DNA of 64,000 nucleotides from Flaccisagitta enflata (GCA_965153355.1 OZ231126.1:24676001-24740000); one strand, 5' to 3'. Shown: positions 23,834-36,870, counted from the stretch's first letter. Program-made: numbers and translations. The notes: generated from the letters alone by a model not told the origin.

Positions 23834-23863
23834 AAAAAGTCGAATTACGTAATTCGACTTTTT
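23834..23863. repeat. Perfect 30-bp palindrome
   Basis: AAAAAGTCGAATTAC followed by its exact complement, with no spacer. Confidence 0.95.
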
Positions 23864-24193
23864 GAAACGTAGAGGAGAAATAAAGTTTTCCATTTTGAAT
23901 TTGGGACAATTTTAGCAAGTTGAGCCGTTTTTGGGCTGGGATGATACTTTTTTTGATATTCACAGCTAAGAAAGAGCTAATTTTTCTCTTTCAAATGGCG
24001 CCAACCAGAGGTCTCTACAATCATTAATTTAGGAGTTATGAATTTTTTAATCTTTTTTTATTTTTTCGCATTTTCGCGAAAATCGATATTTTTCACTGAT
24101 CCCAATTTTTTGGACCTATGTCACATAAAAAAAGAGTCAAGATGTTACGCAAATTGACTCCAAGTTTTATGACGCTAGCTTACGCATTTTACT

Positions 24194-24196
<3 letters not shown>

Positions 24197-24242
<46 letters not shown>
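24197..24242. repeat. (GA)n microsatellite
   Basis: About 18 GA units with one AA interruption near the end. Confidence 0.9.
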
Positions 24243-24245
<3 letters not shown>

Positions 24246-24265
24246 CAGAAAGACAGAAAGACAAA

Positions 24266-24816
24266 ATAGTCGCAAAAGCGTTACATGGTCAGCGGTACCC
24301 GATGCCCCTAAGTTAGTGTATGTGGGAATGAGATTATGAGAGGGGCAGCGGCCCCAGAGGGGCCGATGACCTATGATTCCACATAGGACAATTTTCTCCG
24401 GTTTGAGAGGGCTGGTTTGGAGGGCTGAGAGGCCTGATTTTGGGTCTGAAAGGTCTGATTTAGGGTCTGAGAGGCGTGGTTTGGGGTCTGAGAAGCTTGA
24501 TTTGGGGTCTGAAAGGCCTGATTTGGGTCTGAGGGGTCTAATTTGGAGTCTGAAAAGCCTGAGTAGGGGTCTGAGGCCTGATTTGGGTCTGAGAGGCCTA
24601 ATTTGGGGTCTGGGAGGCCTAATTTGGGGTTTGAGAGGCCTGATTTGAGGTCAGTATGGTCTGATTTGGGGTCTGAAAGGCCTGATATGGGGTCTGAGAG
24701 GCCTTATTTGAGGCTTGTGGGAGGGGGGGGACGGACGGACGGACGGACGCACGGAAACCGGAGAAAATTGCCCTATGTGGAATCATAGGTCATCGGCCCC
24801 TCCGGGGCCGCTGCCC
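24266..24816 (-). mobile_element. Family C element, intact copy 2
   Basis: The left, hairpin end reads TAGTCGCAAAAGCG then TTACATGGTCAGCGGTACCC. Inverted repeats of about 60 bp lie at 24343-24402 and 24758-24816, with ends GGGCAGCGGCCCC and GGGGCCGCTGCCC before AAAAA. Between them is a 21-bp minisatellite (GGCCTGATTTGGGGTCTGA) of about 15 units, then (GACG)n next to the T-tract-side arm. Confidence 0.8.
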
Positions 24817-24860
24817 AAAAAGAGAGACAAAGAGAGGCAAACTGGAGAAGTTTCAATAAC

Positions 24861-26690
<1,830 letters not shown>

Positions 26691-26821
26691 TTTTTTTCCT
26701 TCCCTCAATTTCATTCATTTGCCCTTCCTTGATACATTTCTCTCTGTCCTCTCTTTTTCTCCCTTCCCTCAATTTCATTCATTTGCCCTTCCTCGATTTA
26801 TTTCTCTCTGTCCTCCCTTTT

Positions 26822-26932
26822 TTAGGTGCGACAAAGCACCTCTATAACTGGCTGTGTCCGTTTGTTGGTTGGTCTGTAACGCATTCGTTCGACAATCCAC
26901 ACGTCGCACCTTATTGGCCTACTTGGCCTTGT
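26822..26932 (-). mobile_element. Family A4 element, intact
   Basis: Compact copy of about 111 bp: TTTTTAGGTGCGACAAAGCACCT (hairpin AGGTGC-GACAAA-GCACCT), CTGTGTCCG with a GTTGGTTGGTC core, then GTCGCACCT and TACTTGGCCTTG before TTTTT. The flanks rejoin as an ordinary minisatellite unit, so the boundaries are well defined. Confidence 0.85.
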
Positions 26933-27038
26933 TTTTCCTTCCCTCAATTTCATTCATTTGCCCTTCCTCGGTTCATTTCTCTCTGTCCTCTCTTTTTTTC
27001 CTTCCCTCTATTTCATTCATTTACCTTTCCTCAGTTTT

Positions 27039-27250
27039 TTTTAGTTGCATGCTACGCGACTCTACACCCCGCTTTGTTGGTCCGTCCGTCGCTCCGTCTG
27101 TCGCTCCTTCCGTCCGTCCGTCCATCCGTCACACTTTTTGGGGTTTTCACGGTCTTTGGCCTCACTTCTCCTACCCAAATGATCAAGTGACCTCAAATAC
27201 AGCTCCTGCCCACCCACACGTGACTGGGTTAGCCGTGTATCCGGCCTTGT
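27039..27250 (-). mobile_element. Family A1 element
   Basis: TTAGTTGCATGCTACGCGACT start, GTCCGTCC-type core, GTCACACTTTTTGGGG block, then CACACGTGACT (decayed subterminal repeat) and GTGTATCCGGCCTTGTT. It is inserted in the ATTTCTC part of a minisatellite unit, at TTT. Confidence 0.85.
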
Positions 27251-27374
27251 TTCTCTACTCATGTTTTTTTCCTTCCCTCAATTTCATTCATTTGCCCTTC
27301 CTCGGTTTATTTCTCACTCTCCTCTCCTTTTCCCCTTCCCTCCATTTCATTCATTTGCCTTTCCTCCGCTTTTT

Positions 27375-28064
27375 GGGCAGCGGCCCCAAAGGGCCGATGT
27401 CCTGTAGGACACAGGGGTGAATTTCCTTACGTCCGTCCGTACGTACGTACGTCCGTACGTCCCCCCCCCCCTTGGAAGCTTCTCAAGCCTCTCAGGCCTC
27501 ATATCCGGCCTCTCAGGCCTCAAATCTGGCCTCTCAGGCCTCAAATCCAGCCTCTCAGGTCTCAAATCCAGCCTCTCAGGCCTTAAATCCAGCCCCTCAG
27601 GCCTCAAATCTAGCCTCTCAGGCCTCAAATCCAGCCTGTCAGGCCTCAAATCCAGCCTCTCAGGCCTTAAATCCAGCCTCTCAGGCCTCAAATCCAGCCT
27701 CTCAGGCCTCAAATCCGGCCTCTCAGGCCTCAAATCCAGCCTCTTGGGCCTCATATTCAGCCTCTTGGGCCTCAAATCCAACCTTTTGGGCCTCATTCCA
27801 GCCTCTTGGGCCTTAAATCCAGCCTCTCAGACCTCAAGTTCCCATTGAATAACAAAAATTGAAAAAAAAAAAATGCAAAATTCCCAATGAATATCACGGA
27901 AAATTACCCCAAATGTGCCCTCTCAGGACGTAAGGAAATTCACCCCTGTGTCCTACAGGACATCGGCCCTTTGGGGCCGCTGCCCTGCTCTCACTCCACT
28001 TCAGCTAATCACTCCAAGCAGGGCATCGGGTACCGCTGACCATGTGCGATCCTTGGATGACTTG
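27375..28064 (+). mobile_element. Family C element, intact copy 3
   Basis: Inverted repeats at 27375-27431 and 27928-27984 (GGGCAGCGGCCCCAAAGGG and its complement). A (TCCG/TACG)n plus poly-C tract comes next, then about 17 units of a 21-bp minisatellite with core GGCCTCAAATCCAGCC. Outside the right arm: GGGCATCGGGTACCGCTGACC and the hairpin ATCC-TT-GGAT ending GACTT. The Ser/Leu/Gly- and Pro/Ala/Ser-rich frames across it are seven-residue reflections of the 21-bp unit, not genes. Confidence 0.85.
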
Positions 28065-28650
28065 TTTTCTCTACTCACCTTTTTTTTTTCTTTCCTCCGT
28101 CTCCTCCCGTTACGGATTTTATTTTGATTTGCCCATAAAACCGATTGAGGACCAAAATCGATGCCACGAGGCGGCGCTAAAAGAAGAAGAAGAGGAAAAC
28201 TTCCAGACGGACAAAAGAACAAACTCATAAAACTCAGCGGACAAAGGAACAAAACCATAAAATTTATTGGTCGACGAGTCTAATTCGTGGAATGAAAGAT
28301 AATTCATCTGTTGGATGTTAGCAAGAACTCTATATTTTCGGAAATTAGCTCATTTGATTATGAGTGTTGTCAATCCGTTCCCTACAAATTTTGTATCTGG
28401 TGCATCTGTGCAAACGTGTTTTCCCTCTACATCCCATTGCGTGATTATTTTCACTATGTGGTAAGAACGTCTTTTGGTTTCACGCGGATTCGGATGTACC
28501 AGTAATGGCAGCTGTCGCCGTGAGGAAAAAAGTTGTAAGCATTGGTCACTTTTCACCATGCTATTATCTTCAGTCACTGAAATTCTTTTTATTTGTTAGA
28601 TCAAATCAAAAGCAATTTGTATATATTGATTGCACTGAAAATCAAAGAAA
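28065..28650. other. No gene recognised
   Basis: Anonymous sequence. Short direct repeats (GGACAAA(A/G)GAACAAA) occur at 28208-28262. Confidence 0.45.
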
Positions 28651-28654
28651 AATA

Positions 28655-29190
28655 GGATACGAGCTAAATGAGCTAGATGAGCTAAAATATTCTAAATTAT
28701 TCAACCAGACAACTAGCTTTGCTCACTGAAATGATTATTCGTATTTGGATGCTTAAATCAAAACATTTATTCATTCATCCTATTAGAAATCAGAGAAAAA
28801 GAGCAAGCTAAATGAGTTAAATGAGCTAGAATACTTAAAAATCCCCTCACAGATGAGCAGCTTTGCTCACTGACATGTTTTTTTTTATTTACTTGCTTAA
28901 TCAAGTATGGAAATATTTATCTATTTATCATATTAACAGTGCTTTCACGCTCAAGGAAGAAATTATGATAATAGTATTTTTTAATGAATAAACCACTATT
29001 ATCAGGTTTTCTTCCTCGAGCGTGAAAGCACTGTTGAAATCAAAAAAAATAGACTGAGCTAAGTTAGCTAAATGAGCTAAAATGCTCAAAAACGCCCTCA
29101 CAGATGAGCAGCTGTGCTCAACAACATGTCTTTTTGTATTTGCATGCTCAAGTAAACAAAAGTACTCTCCTTTATTGATCCTATACAAGA
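28655..29190. repeat. Three diverged tandem units split by a miniature element
   Basis: Units share AGCTAAATGAGCTA, CCCTCACAGATGAGCAGCT and GCTCA-C-ACATG. The second and third are separated by the hairpin element at 28936-29034. The equivalent point between the first and second units lacks it. Confidence 0.65.
28936..29034. mobile_element. About 99-bp hairpin miniature element, copy 1
   Basis: Ends CAGTGCTTTCACGCTCAAGG and the matching complement (CGAGCGTGAAAGCACTG). The same terminal repeat recurs at 40612-40694. Confidence 0.8.
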
Positions 29191-29954
29191 TCATAAAAAA
29201 AAAAAAAAAAAAAATTCATTTGAATTTTTTTGCAAATAAATCTTTAAAAAATCATAGCGCAAAAAATATTTGTTGTAGAGCATTCTGCTTGGCGCTAAAT
29301 GAAAGATAATTATCAAATTTACTTACCCTATCAATTTCATCAGAGTGCTCATTCGCTCGGTGGAGATTCCCAACTTCCTAATAAAAAAATGAAAACCCTG
29401 TTTCTCTTGAATATGTCAAAAAGTCGAAGACTGACTTCAACTTTTTCCCGATAATTGCGATCTTCAAGATAATCCTGAACATTAGTGATCTTTTAACCCT
29501 GATTTGCATATTGAATTCAAATATTGAGGCATCTGGATAAAAGTAAGTAAATGAAAAATATTGCCAAAGATTTTCTTCCAGCAGTTTTCGTTACAGAAAA
29601 GTCCACAATTGCAAAAATTTACATCAGCATCCAATGGTGTATCTGATTATCCAATTACATGGTCCATCCTCGCGATCAAGTCAATCATTCGAATTTTCGG
29701 TATATAGGGAATGTATTTCTGCTTGACGATGGAATTGAAATTTCTTTTTGCATCATTGCTTTTATTGGTCAATTGGTGTGTTATGCTTGTACGTAAACTG
29801 CGTTATACTGCTGTTTTTAGCCATGGTGAGATCCTATACTGAATCAAATACACCACAATCGTGATTCCAGAGCCTCCATTGCTACTCTCTGTGTCTGTCG
29901 GTTGGTTGGTTGGTCGGCAGGGTGGGGCTAACAAAGTCTTAGGTCTCAGAAACG
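29191..29954. other. No gene recognised
   Basis: AT-rich anonymous sequence. A decayed GTCGGTTGGTTGG stretch near 29895 hints at an old family A core, but no end is recognisable. Confidence 0.4.
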
Positions 29955-31192
29955 TATGAAAGTTGGACAACATTACTACTCAACCCTAATTTAAAAAAGG
30001 ATGAGAGCCTTTGAAGCTCTCACTGGTGTTTAATCCGGACCCATCACAACTATCCTTTAAATTTCTTAAGAAATATTCCCTCTTCAGAAATTATCACAAG
30101 ACTGGTCAAAAGTTATACATCATTTAAAAAAAGTCACCAATTTCTGTCTATACATGAGATATGCAGACCACAAGAAGACACTTGATAAATATGGCGGGCC
30201 GAAGGAGACCATATCCATCTGGGCACCTTCTCATACTCCTCATATACCAAAAATAGCAAGAAACTGAAACTCTCTTCTTCCTGAAACAACCCTTTCAAAA
30301 AATCTTATGTCAACCCCAAAGTCTGAAATCAAAATTTTTTGTTATATTTCATCCCAGTTGTTACAACAAATTACCAAATGACGATGTAGCTATCCAAGGA
30401 TAATCTAGATATCAAAGGCAATGTTGTTAAAAACCATACCATTGAAGGCAAGAATCGAGAATCAACCATATGGGATTGCCGGCATTCTATACCATGGTAC
30501 TGAAATATATGAAAGTTGGACAACATTACTACTCAACCCTAATTTAAAAAAGGATGAGAGCCTTTGAAGCTCTCACTGGTGTTTAATCCGGACCCATCAC
30601 AACTATCCTTTAAATTTCGAAAGAAATATTCCCTCTTCAGAAATTATCACAAGACTGGTCAAAAGTTATGCATCATTTAAAAAAAGTCACCAATTTCTGT
30701 CTATACATGAGATATGCAGACCACAAGAAAACACTTGATAAATATGGCGGGCCGAAGGAGACCATATCCATCTGGGCACCTTCTCATACTCCTCATATAC
30801 CAAAAATAGCAAGAAACTGAAACTCTCTTCTTCCTGAAACAACCCTTTCAAAAAATCTTATGTCAACCCCAAAATCTGAAATCAAAATTTTTTGTAATAT
30901 TTCATCCCAATTGTTACAAACAAATTACCAAATGATGATGTAGCTATCCAAGGATAATCTAGATATCAAAGGCAATGTTGTTAAAAACCATACCATTGAA
31001 GGCAAGAATCGAGAATCAACCATATGGGATCGCCGGCATTCTATACCATGGTACTGAAATATATGAAAGTTGGACAACATTACTACTCAACCCTACTTTA
31101 ATAAAGGATGAGAGCCTTTGGAGCTCTCACTGGTGTTTAATCCGGACCCATCACAACTATCCTTTAAATTTCTAAAGAAATATTCCCTCTTC
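29955..31192. repeat. 554-bp tandem repeat, 2.2 copies
   Basis: Copies start at 29955, 30508 and 31062 (TATGAAAGTTGGACAACATT) and the third stops at about 31192. Copies 1 and 2 differ at only about a dozen positions plus a 1-bp indel. No conserved open frame runs through all copies; a 66-codon frame over the last junction is not supported as a gene. Confidence 0.9.
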
Positions 31193-31212
31193 CGTATGTT
31201 TTTCTTCAAACT

Positions 31213-31430
31213 TCCCCCATATATCATAATTAAAAGATATACCAAGTTTCATGACCTACTGAGAAGTTGCTGATAGGGCCGCCACCCCCCTCCAATCATC
31301 ATAGGATTAAATGGGAGCAAATTTTTGTCAACCTTTTTGCCCTTATAAAATGGGGAGGTGGCGGTCCTATCAGGGACTTGCCAGATGGTCATGAAACTTG
31401 GCAAATATTATTATTATCATGAATGGGGAT
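31213..31430. mobile_element. About 218-bp foldback element
   Basis: The left arm contains ACCAAGTTTCATGACC and GATAGGGCCGCCACCCCC. The right arm has their complements (GGTGGCGGTCCTATC; GGTCATGAAACTTGGC). Confidence 0.75.
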
Positions 31431-31707
31431 AGTTAGTAGAATAACATTAGTTTTTGACACCTATGAACTCCCAACCTCCACCCTGTTGGTCGGTCTGTTG
31501 GTCGGGTAACGCATCAGAACCTTGCATTTTTATCTGAAAAGTGGTACCAACTCAGTAAAAGAAGCGTACATTTAATAATTTATCAATTATATCATTCATT
31601 CTTTCAAAAACAACATTCATTCATAAAAAAAAAACAATTATTCTTTCATAAGAAATATTCATTCATAGAAAAACATTCATTCATCAAAAAGAACATTCAT
31701 TCAAAGA

Positions 31708-31800
31708 GGACACATCGTTGGCCTACTTGGCCTTTTTAGGTGCGACAAAGCACCTCTATAACTGGCTGTGTCTGACGGTCGGTCGGTCGGTCTTTTTTCT
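31708..31800 (-). mobile_element. Family A4 tail-to-head junction, truncated
   Basis: TTGGCCTACTTGGCC, the 5' terminal block of A4, runs directly into TTTTTAGGTGCGACAAAGC, the hairpin end of A4. After CTGTGTCTGACGGTCGGTCGG the element dissolves into a T/C-rich tract. The order is that of two tandem copies or a circular junction. Confidence 0.65.
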
Positions 31801-31837
31801 TTCTTTTTTTTTCTTTGTCTTTCTCGCTTTCTTTCTT

Positions 31838-31842
31838 CCTTC

Positions 31843-31917
<75 letters not shown>

Positions 31918-31918
31918 G
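31838..31918. repeat. (TTTC)n microsatellite
   Basis: About 20 TTTC/CTTT units. Confidence 0.95.
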
Positions 31919-32139
31919 CTCTCTTCCTTTTTTTTCTCCCCCCCAACTTCTCCGTTCTCTTCTTTTTCTGTTCTGCTATAACTTCTATTCCATCTTTCTT
32001 TTCTTCTTTTCTTCTTTGCCATTTTCAATTTCTTTCTCTTCATTCAACGTCGCGTCATTGCCTTTCCAAGTGTCGTTGCAGTTTTTGTCATGCACATATT
32101 TGAGCGATTTGCCAAAACCCTTCTCCAGCAGCCAAGCAG

Positions 32140-32324
<185 letters not shown>

Positions 32325-32601
32325 GAGTCCTGATTTAGAATGAGAGCGACATTTTAATGGTTCTGAGTACGAAGACTCCCACACGAGTTTATGAATTATT
32401 AAAGAGGTCCACGAGTATTTCTCTCCCTCTAAAATTTTAGGCGAGAACGAGCGGTTTTTAGTCTCATGCTACGAGATTCATTTTTTGGTTTATCCGTCCA
32501 TCTGTCGGTCGATCGGCCATTTCCGTCTTGCTTCTTCTACTTCAGTTTCAGCTCACCTAGAGAGAGTTTGGTCTCTGTTTTGGTTTTGGCTGGGAAAATA
32601 G

Positions 32602-32750
32602 TAGGGATGTGGAAGCGATTGACCGCTTCCAATTTGGAGGATGGGATAGCTACTAGTATTTGAACTGCACAATGGAAGCGGAAGCGGAAGCGGAAGCGGA
32701 AGCGGAAGCGGTGAAAGCGGCATGAAAATCGACCGCTTCCACATCTCTAG
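32602..32750. mobile_element. Small miniature element with (GGAAGC)n core
   Basis: Left end TAGGGATGTGGAAGCG and right end CGCTTCCACATCTCTA form inverted repeats of about 16 bp with one mismatch. Inside is a GGAAGC hexamer array (32672-32712), the same word as in the termini. Confidence 0.65.
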
Positions 32751-32842
32751 AAATAGTCTTACCTCTACTTATGCTTTCTTTCCTGTTCTTTCTTGTTTTA
32801 CGCGCATGCACTGATATAGACAAATACGTACATATAAGACAC

Positions 32843-33497
32843 AAACAAAACAAAACAAAACAAAACAAAACAAAACAAAACAAAACAAAACAAAACAAAA
32901 CAAAACAAAACAAAACAAAACAAGATAAACAAACAAAGCAAGATAAACAAACAAAGCAAGATAAACAAACAAAGCAAAATAAACAAACAAAACAAACAAA
33001 CAGACAAAACAAACAAAACAAACAAAACAAACAAAACAAACAAAACAAACAAAACAAACAAAACAAACAAAACAAACAAAACAAACAAAACAAACAAAAC
33101 AAACAAAACAAACAAAACAAAAACAAACAAAACAAACAAAACAAACAAAACAAACAAAACAAACAAAACAAACAAAACAAACAAAACAAACATAACAAAC
33201 AAAACAAACAAAACAAACAAAACAAAGAAAACAAACAAAAAAAACAAACCAAACAAACCAAACAAACCAAACAAACCAAATAAACCAAACAAACAAACAA
33301 ACAAACAAAACAAACCAAACAAACCAAACAAACCAAACAAACCAAACAAACCAAACAAACCAAACAAACCAAACAAAACAAACAAAACAAACAAAACAAA
33401 CAATAAAAACAATAAAAACAATAAAAACAAAACAAAACAAAACAAAACAAAACAAAACAAAACAAAACAAAACAAAACAAAACAAAACAAAACAAAG
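32843..33497. repeat. About 650-bp CAAAA / CAAACAAAA array
   Basis: The flanks are (AAAAC)n (32843-32922 and 33426-33496). The middle consists of 9-bp units CAAACAAAA, then CAAACCAAA. It is mirror-like, with pentamers on both sides. Long Asn/Lys/Gln or Phe/Cys/Leu frames are artefacts. Confidence 0.95.
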
Positions 33498-34562
33498 ACA
33501 TTCACATTTGATTATGCAGAAAGATGCGCTTCACAATTTTTTTAACGCCTTTTGTTTATTTATCTTAGAAAAGCGATGTTTTTAAAACTTGAAAAAAAGA
33601 AACATCATAATTTCTGTTTAAATCCATTCCGATTGTCGGAAAGACACAGAAAGAGAGAGAACGAGAGGCTAGGCTCTGAATTTTCGGTTTATCTCGTTTT
33701 TCGGCTTTGAATTACAACTTTTTCTGTCAAATGATTGGATCATTAATAATCCTCAATAACGAGAGTGTCGAAGGCAGAATTGACATTCAAATCGCCGATG
33801 AAAGATTGATTGAAAAATATTTCTTCTTTTTCTTTTCTCTTTTTCCTTATTCTTTATCTTTAAAGAGTTGGAATATGAGACCCTTCAGTATGCCCGCTTG
33901 GTGTTACACACGACAACACAGCTTTGAGTAATGTAAACCCTAGCCGCAACGACAATCACCTTAACATCTGTCGCATAATTATCGTCACAACAATAGAACA
34001 CTTTGTAAGTATTTTTCAGTATTGGTTTATTTTTCACAAAAAATTTCAATTATTTAAAAACTAGTACTTATAGACTAAAAGAAAGTAATTTTGACCAAAT
34101 TACCTTTTTAGTATAGAAGTAAGACAAATATATTGGCAATTTTGAAAAAAAGACAGTGATGGGAAATCTAGAGCTGTAATCTTGTTTTATATCAATTTTC
34201 TGAGTTCTCTGATGCCAATCCTTCAAAGATGAGACTTGCAGGTATCAATACAATCTCGTAGTTTACTAAAGCTGTGGCACATTGATTGGTATCCATTAGA
34301 AATGATCAACAGTAGAGACTTTTGATCAATTCTAAACATTCAGTTAAATATTAGTAAAAATCTGTTTTTTGGTTTTACAATTTAAACCTATTACTGTGGT
34401 TTACAAAGTCACAAATACTTTGAGCATTCTTGATTCTGAAACAAGTGGTTCTTGGCTATCTACTATTCAAATTCCATGACGCTAGGTCAATATTTAGCAT
34501 AGTTTTTTTCTCATTAGAAGTTGTGACAATAATTATGCGACTGATGTTAGCCTCAATGAAAA
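33498..34562. other. No gene recognised
   Basis: AT-rich anonymous sequence. Confidence 0.45.
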
Positions 34563-35109
34563 TACCGGGTGGACATAAAAAAAGTAGTCACTTTATCTCA
34601 ATAATATAAAAATGATTCTTAATCACTTATCATGTAATCATTCAAAATAAATAAGCATTTTAATTTGTGTACATGAATATGATATACAAATTCAAATCAT
34701 ATTTGGTCAATCAAAAATTTTTTTCTAGGCATTATTGCCTATTTTGATAAAAAATGATGATTGATAATCATTAGTGTTTTGGACATGAATTTGTTTTTTT
34801 ATTTAAAAAAAATTGGTGCTCATACTTTCCTAAGACCTGCTTTTAATCAACTATTGCGATTCAAAAGCAAACTTTGGAGTGAACACTATTTTATACTCAA
34901 TTTCAAGCAAAATTTTTCAAGTGGTCCCTATTTCAATTCAGTTTTTTTAAGATAACTTGAAAAATATTGATATTCATAAAAAATATCTATAATGGAACAT
35001 GATGTGCACGATAATATCTAAATAACTAAAAAAAAGATTTTTACTTAGGATAAATTTTAAAAGTGATATGAAAAAATTAAAAGTTACTTTTTTAAAGTCC
35101 ACCCGTTAT
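34563..35109. mobile_element. About 547-bp foldback element
   Basis: Left end TACCGGGTGGACATAAAAAA and right end TTTTTTAAAGTCCACCCGTTATA are inverted repeats. The interior is AT-rich with no long frame. Confidence 0.65.
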
Positions 35110-35453
35110 AACATGAATGAAATCAGGACCTCGCATTGCATCTAAGCCACTAATGCAAAGGGTAAACTGTAGTGGACATATGTTGTTGTTTTCTTGCTGC
35201 CTTTTTTTATATTTTCTTTTTTGATAGATGGCAATAACTTAAATACATCAATAGCAATTGAGATTTCAGTTTGAGTTTCTGGGTATGTAATTCTTAGGGT
35301 TTAATTCTAATACCAACTAATACCAATTAACCAAAAAAAAAAAAAATCTGTAGTTCTCGTTCAGTCTTGAAATACCGGGGGTAAGCATAATAGAAAAACT
35401 AATAAAGCCATGTAAAGATGTTTAAAGAAGTATGAATTGATAAGTGTATGTCT

Positions 35454-36331
35454 TTTTAGTCGCGGACGAGCGACTCTATAAGAGGCTTTGTCCGTCCGTC
35501 CGTCCGTCCGTCCGTCCGTCCGTCCGTCCGTCCGTCCGTCCGTCCGTCCGTCCGTCCGTCCGTCCGTCCATCCGTCCGTCCGTCCGTCCGTTGGTGAGCA
35601 CGAGTCGAAAAGTGGAATAGCAGCCCAAAGGCAGTAAGTGGTCAGCGGTACCCGTGCCCTGCTTGAGTAGTGTATGACTTAAGTTGAGGGGGAGCAGGGC
35701 AGCGGCCCCAAAGGGGACGAAGTCCTGTAGAACACAGGGGGAATCTGTCCATCCGTCCGTCCGTCCGTCCGTCCGTCCGTCCGTCCACCCATCCATTCCC
35801 CCCAGCCTCATCCTCAGGGCTTCATATCCTTTGGGGCCTATTCTGACCTAAATTCTACCACATAGCCTAAATCCAAGCAAATGGCCCAAATCTAAGCAAA
35901 ATGGCCCAAATCCAAGCAAAATGGCCCAAATCAGGTCAGAATCTTGGTACAGGGGGCCACAATATAGGTCTAAGGGGCCAAAATGATAGACCTCAGGCCA
36001 AAATTGAGGTTTTCTGGCAGGATTTGTGTCATTTTGCTTGGATTTGGGCCATTATGCTTGGATTTGAGCCATTTTGCTTAGATTTGGGCCATGTTGCTTG
36101 GATTTAGGCTATTTGGCAGAATTTAGCTCAGAATGGGCCCCAAAGGAGACGAAGCCCTGAGGATGGGGCAGGCGGGACGGACGGACGTATGTATGGACGT
36201 ACGTACGGACGGACAGATTCCCCCTGTGTTCTACAGGACTTCGTCCCCTTTGGGACGGCTGCCCAAAAACCAGCGTTTCCGCCCCTGCCCACCTGTCCGC
36301 GACTGGTATTGGCCGTGTATCCGGCCTTGTT
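35454..36331 (-). mobile_element. Family A2 element split by a nested family C element
   Basis: The outer element begins TTTTTAGTCGCGGACGAGCGACT with a (TCCG)n core of about 100 bp (35493-35592). It ends CCCACCTGTCCGCGACTGG and GTGTATCCGGCCTTGTT (to 36331). A complete family C copy sits inside, after the core. Confidence 0.8.
35632..36268 (-). mobile_element. Family C element nested in family A2, copy 4
   Basis: Outer block GGTCAGCGGTACCCG (35640), inverted repeats 35698-35750 and 36211-36264. The interior minisatellite of about 21 bp (AAATCCAAGCAAAATGGCC) appears in both orientations (35850-35935 and 36020-36115), making the centre palindromic. (TCCG) or (ACGG) tracts flank both arms. Confidence 0.75.
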
Positions 36332-36728
36332 AGCATTATGGCTGGTTGCTATGGAAATACATTACGTTGTTTTCCCACTGATATAAAAATATATTTTGAG
36401 CAGAAAATGCAAAAAATATTAATCAAAAAAATATGCTACAACGTTCCCATAGTATGATCCATAAAAATATCCCACATTGGGCTATTGTCTTTGATATAAA
36501 AAAATGATAGTTAAGTGGGAAACTGTGAAAGAAATAATTCATGGTTCTGAACTATAATGAGGAATGAAACATTATTTATTAGTCCATTATTCAGATATCA
36601 CTCCTCTAGCTTTATTTATTTTCTTACTTTGCTTGCCCTCGTAAAGGCATTATCTCAAATCTATACGGAATCTACTGTTCTTGGAAAATGGAAATATTTG
36701 AAAGGCAAGGAGTCAACAAAAGTCATTT
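36332..36728. other. No gene recognised
   Basis: AT-rich anonymous sequence. Confidence 0.45.
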
Positions 36729-36870
36729 TTTAATTGCTGACATGCAAATCTATAAGAGGCTTTGTCCGATCCATTCGGAATTGTCTATGGGGATGAGGAG
36801 AGTGCGAATGGAGTGTGTATGCCCCTGCCCACCTGTCCGGAACGATATAGTGACCCCGCGTCCCGCGTTC
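36729..36870 (-). mobile_element. Family A3 variant-end copy, decayed
   Basis: TTTTTAATTGCTGACATGCAA and TATAAGAGGCTTTGTCCG resemble the copy at 23327. The far end CACCTGTCCGGAACGATA and GTGACCCCGCGTC matches its unusual terminus. Confidence 0.6.

Larger units (their letters stand above)
26691..27374. repeat. About 60-bp minisatellite interrupted by three mobile elements
   Basis: The unit contains CTTCCCTCAATTTCATTCAT and TTGCCCTTCCTCG, and ends in CTCTCTGTCCTCTC plus a T-run. Units lie at about 26697, 26760, 26937, 26998, 27271 and 27331. Family A4 (26822-26932), A1 (27039-27250) and C (from 27375) have each entered at or near a T-run of a unit. Confidence 0.8.

Noticed and set aside
27477-27835. 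CRISPR-like regular repeat array
   Set aside because: The 21-bp units are contiguous with no unique spacers, and the genome is eukaryotic.
27347-27848. Heptad-like repeats (LSGLKSS, PASQASN) suggesting a structural repeat protein
   Set aside because: The 21-bp family C minisatellite is open in several frames on both strands, and the element has no start, splice or codon signal.
30975-31175. 66-codon frame over the third 554-bp repeat copy
   Set aside because: The equivalent frames in the other copies are disrupted, and there is no domain.
32653-33505. Reverse-strand frames of 235-282 codons rich in Phe, Cys and Leu
   Set aside because: Reflect the 5- and 9-bp CAAAA-type repeat.
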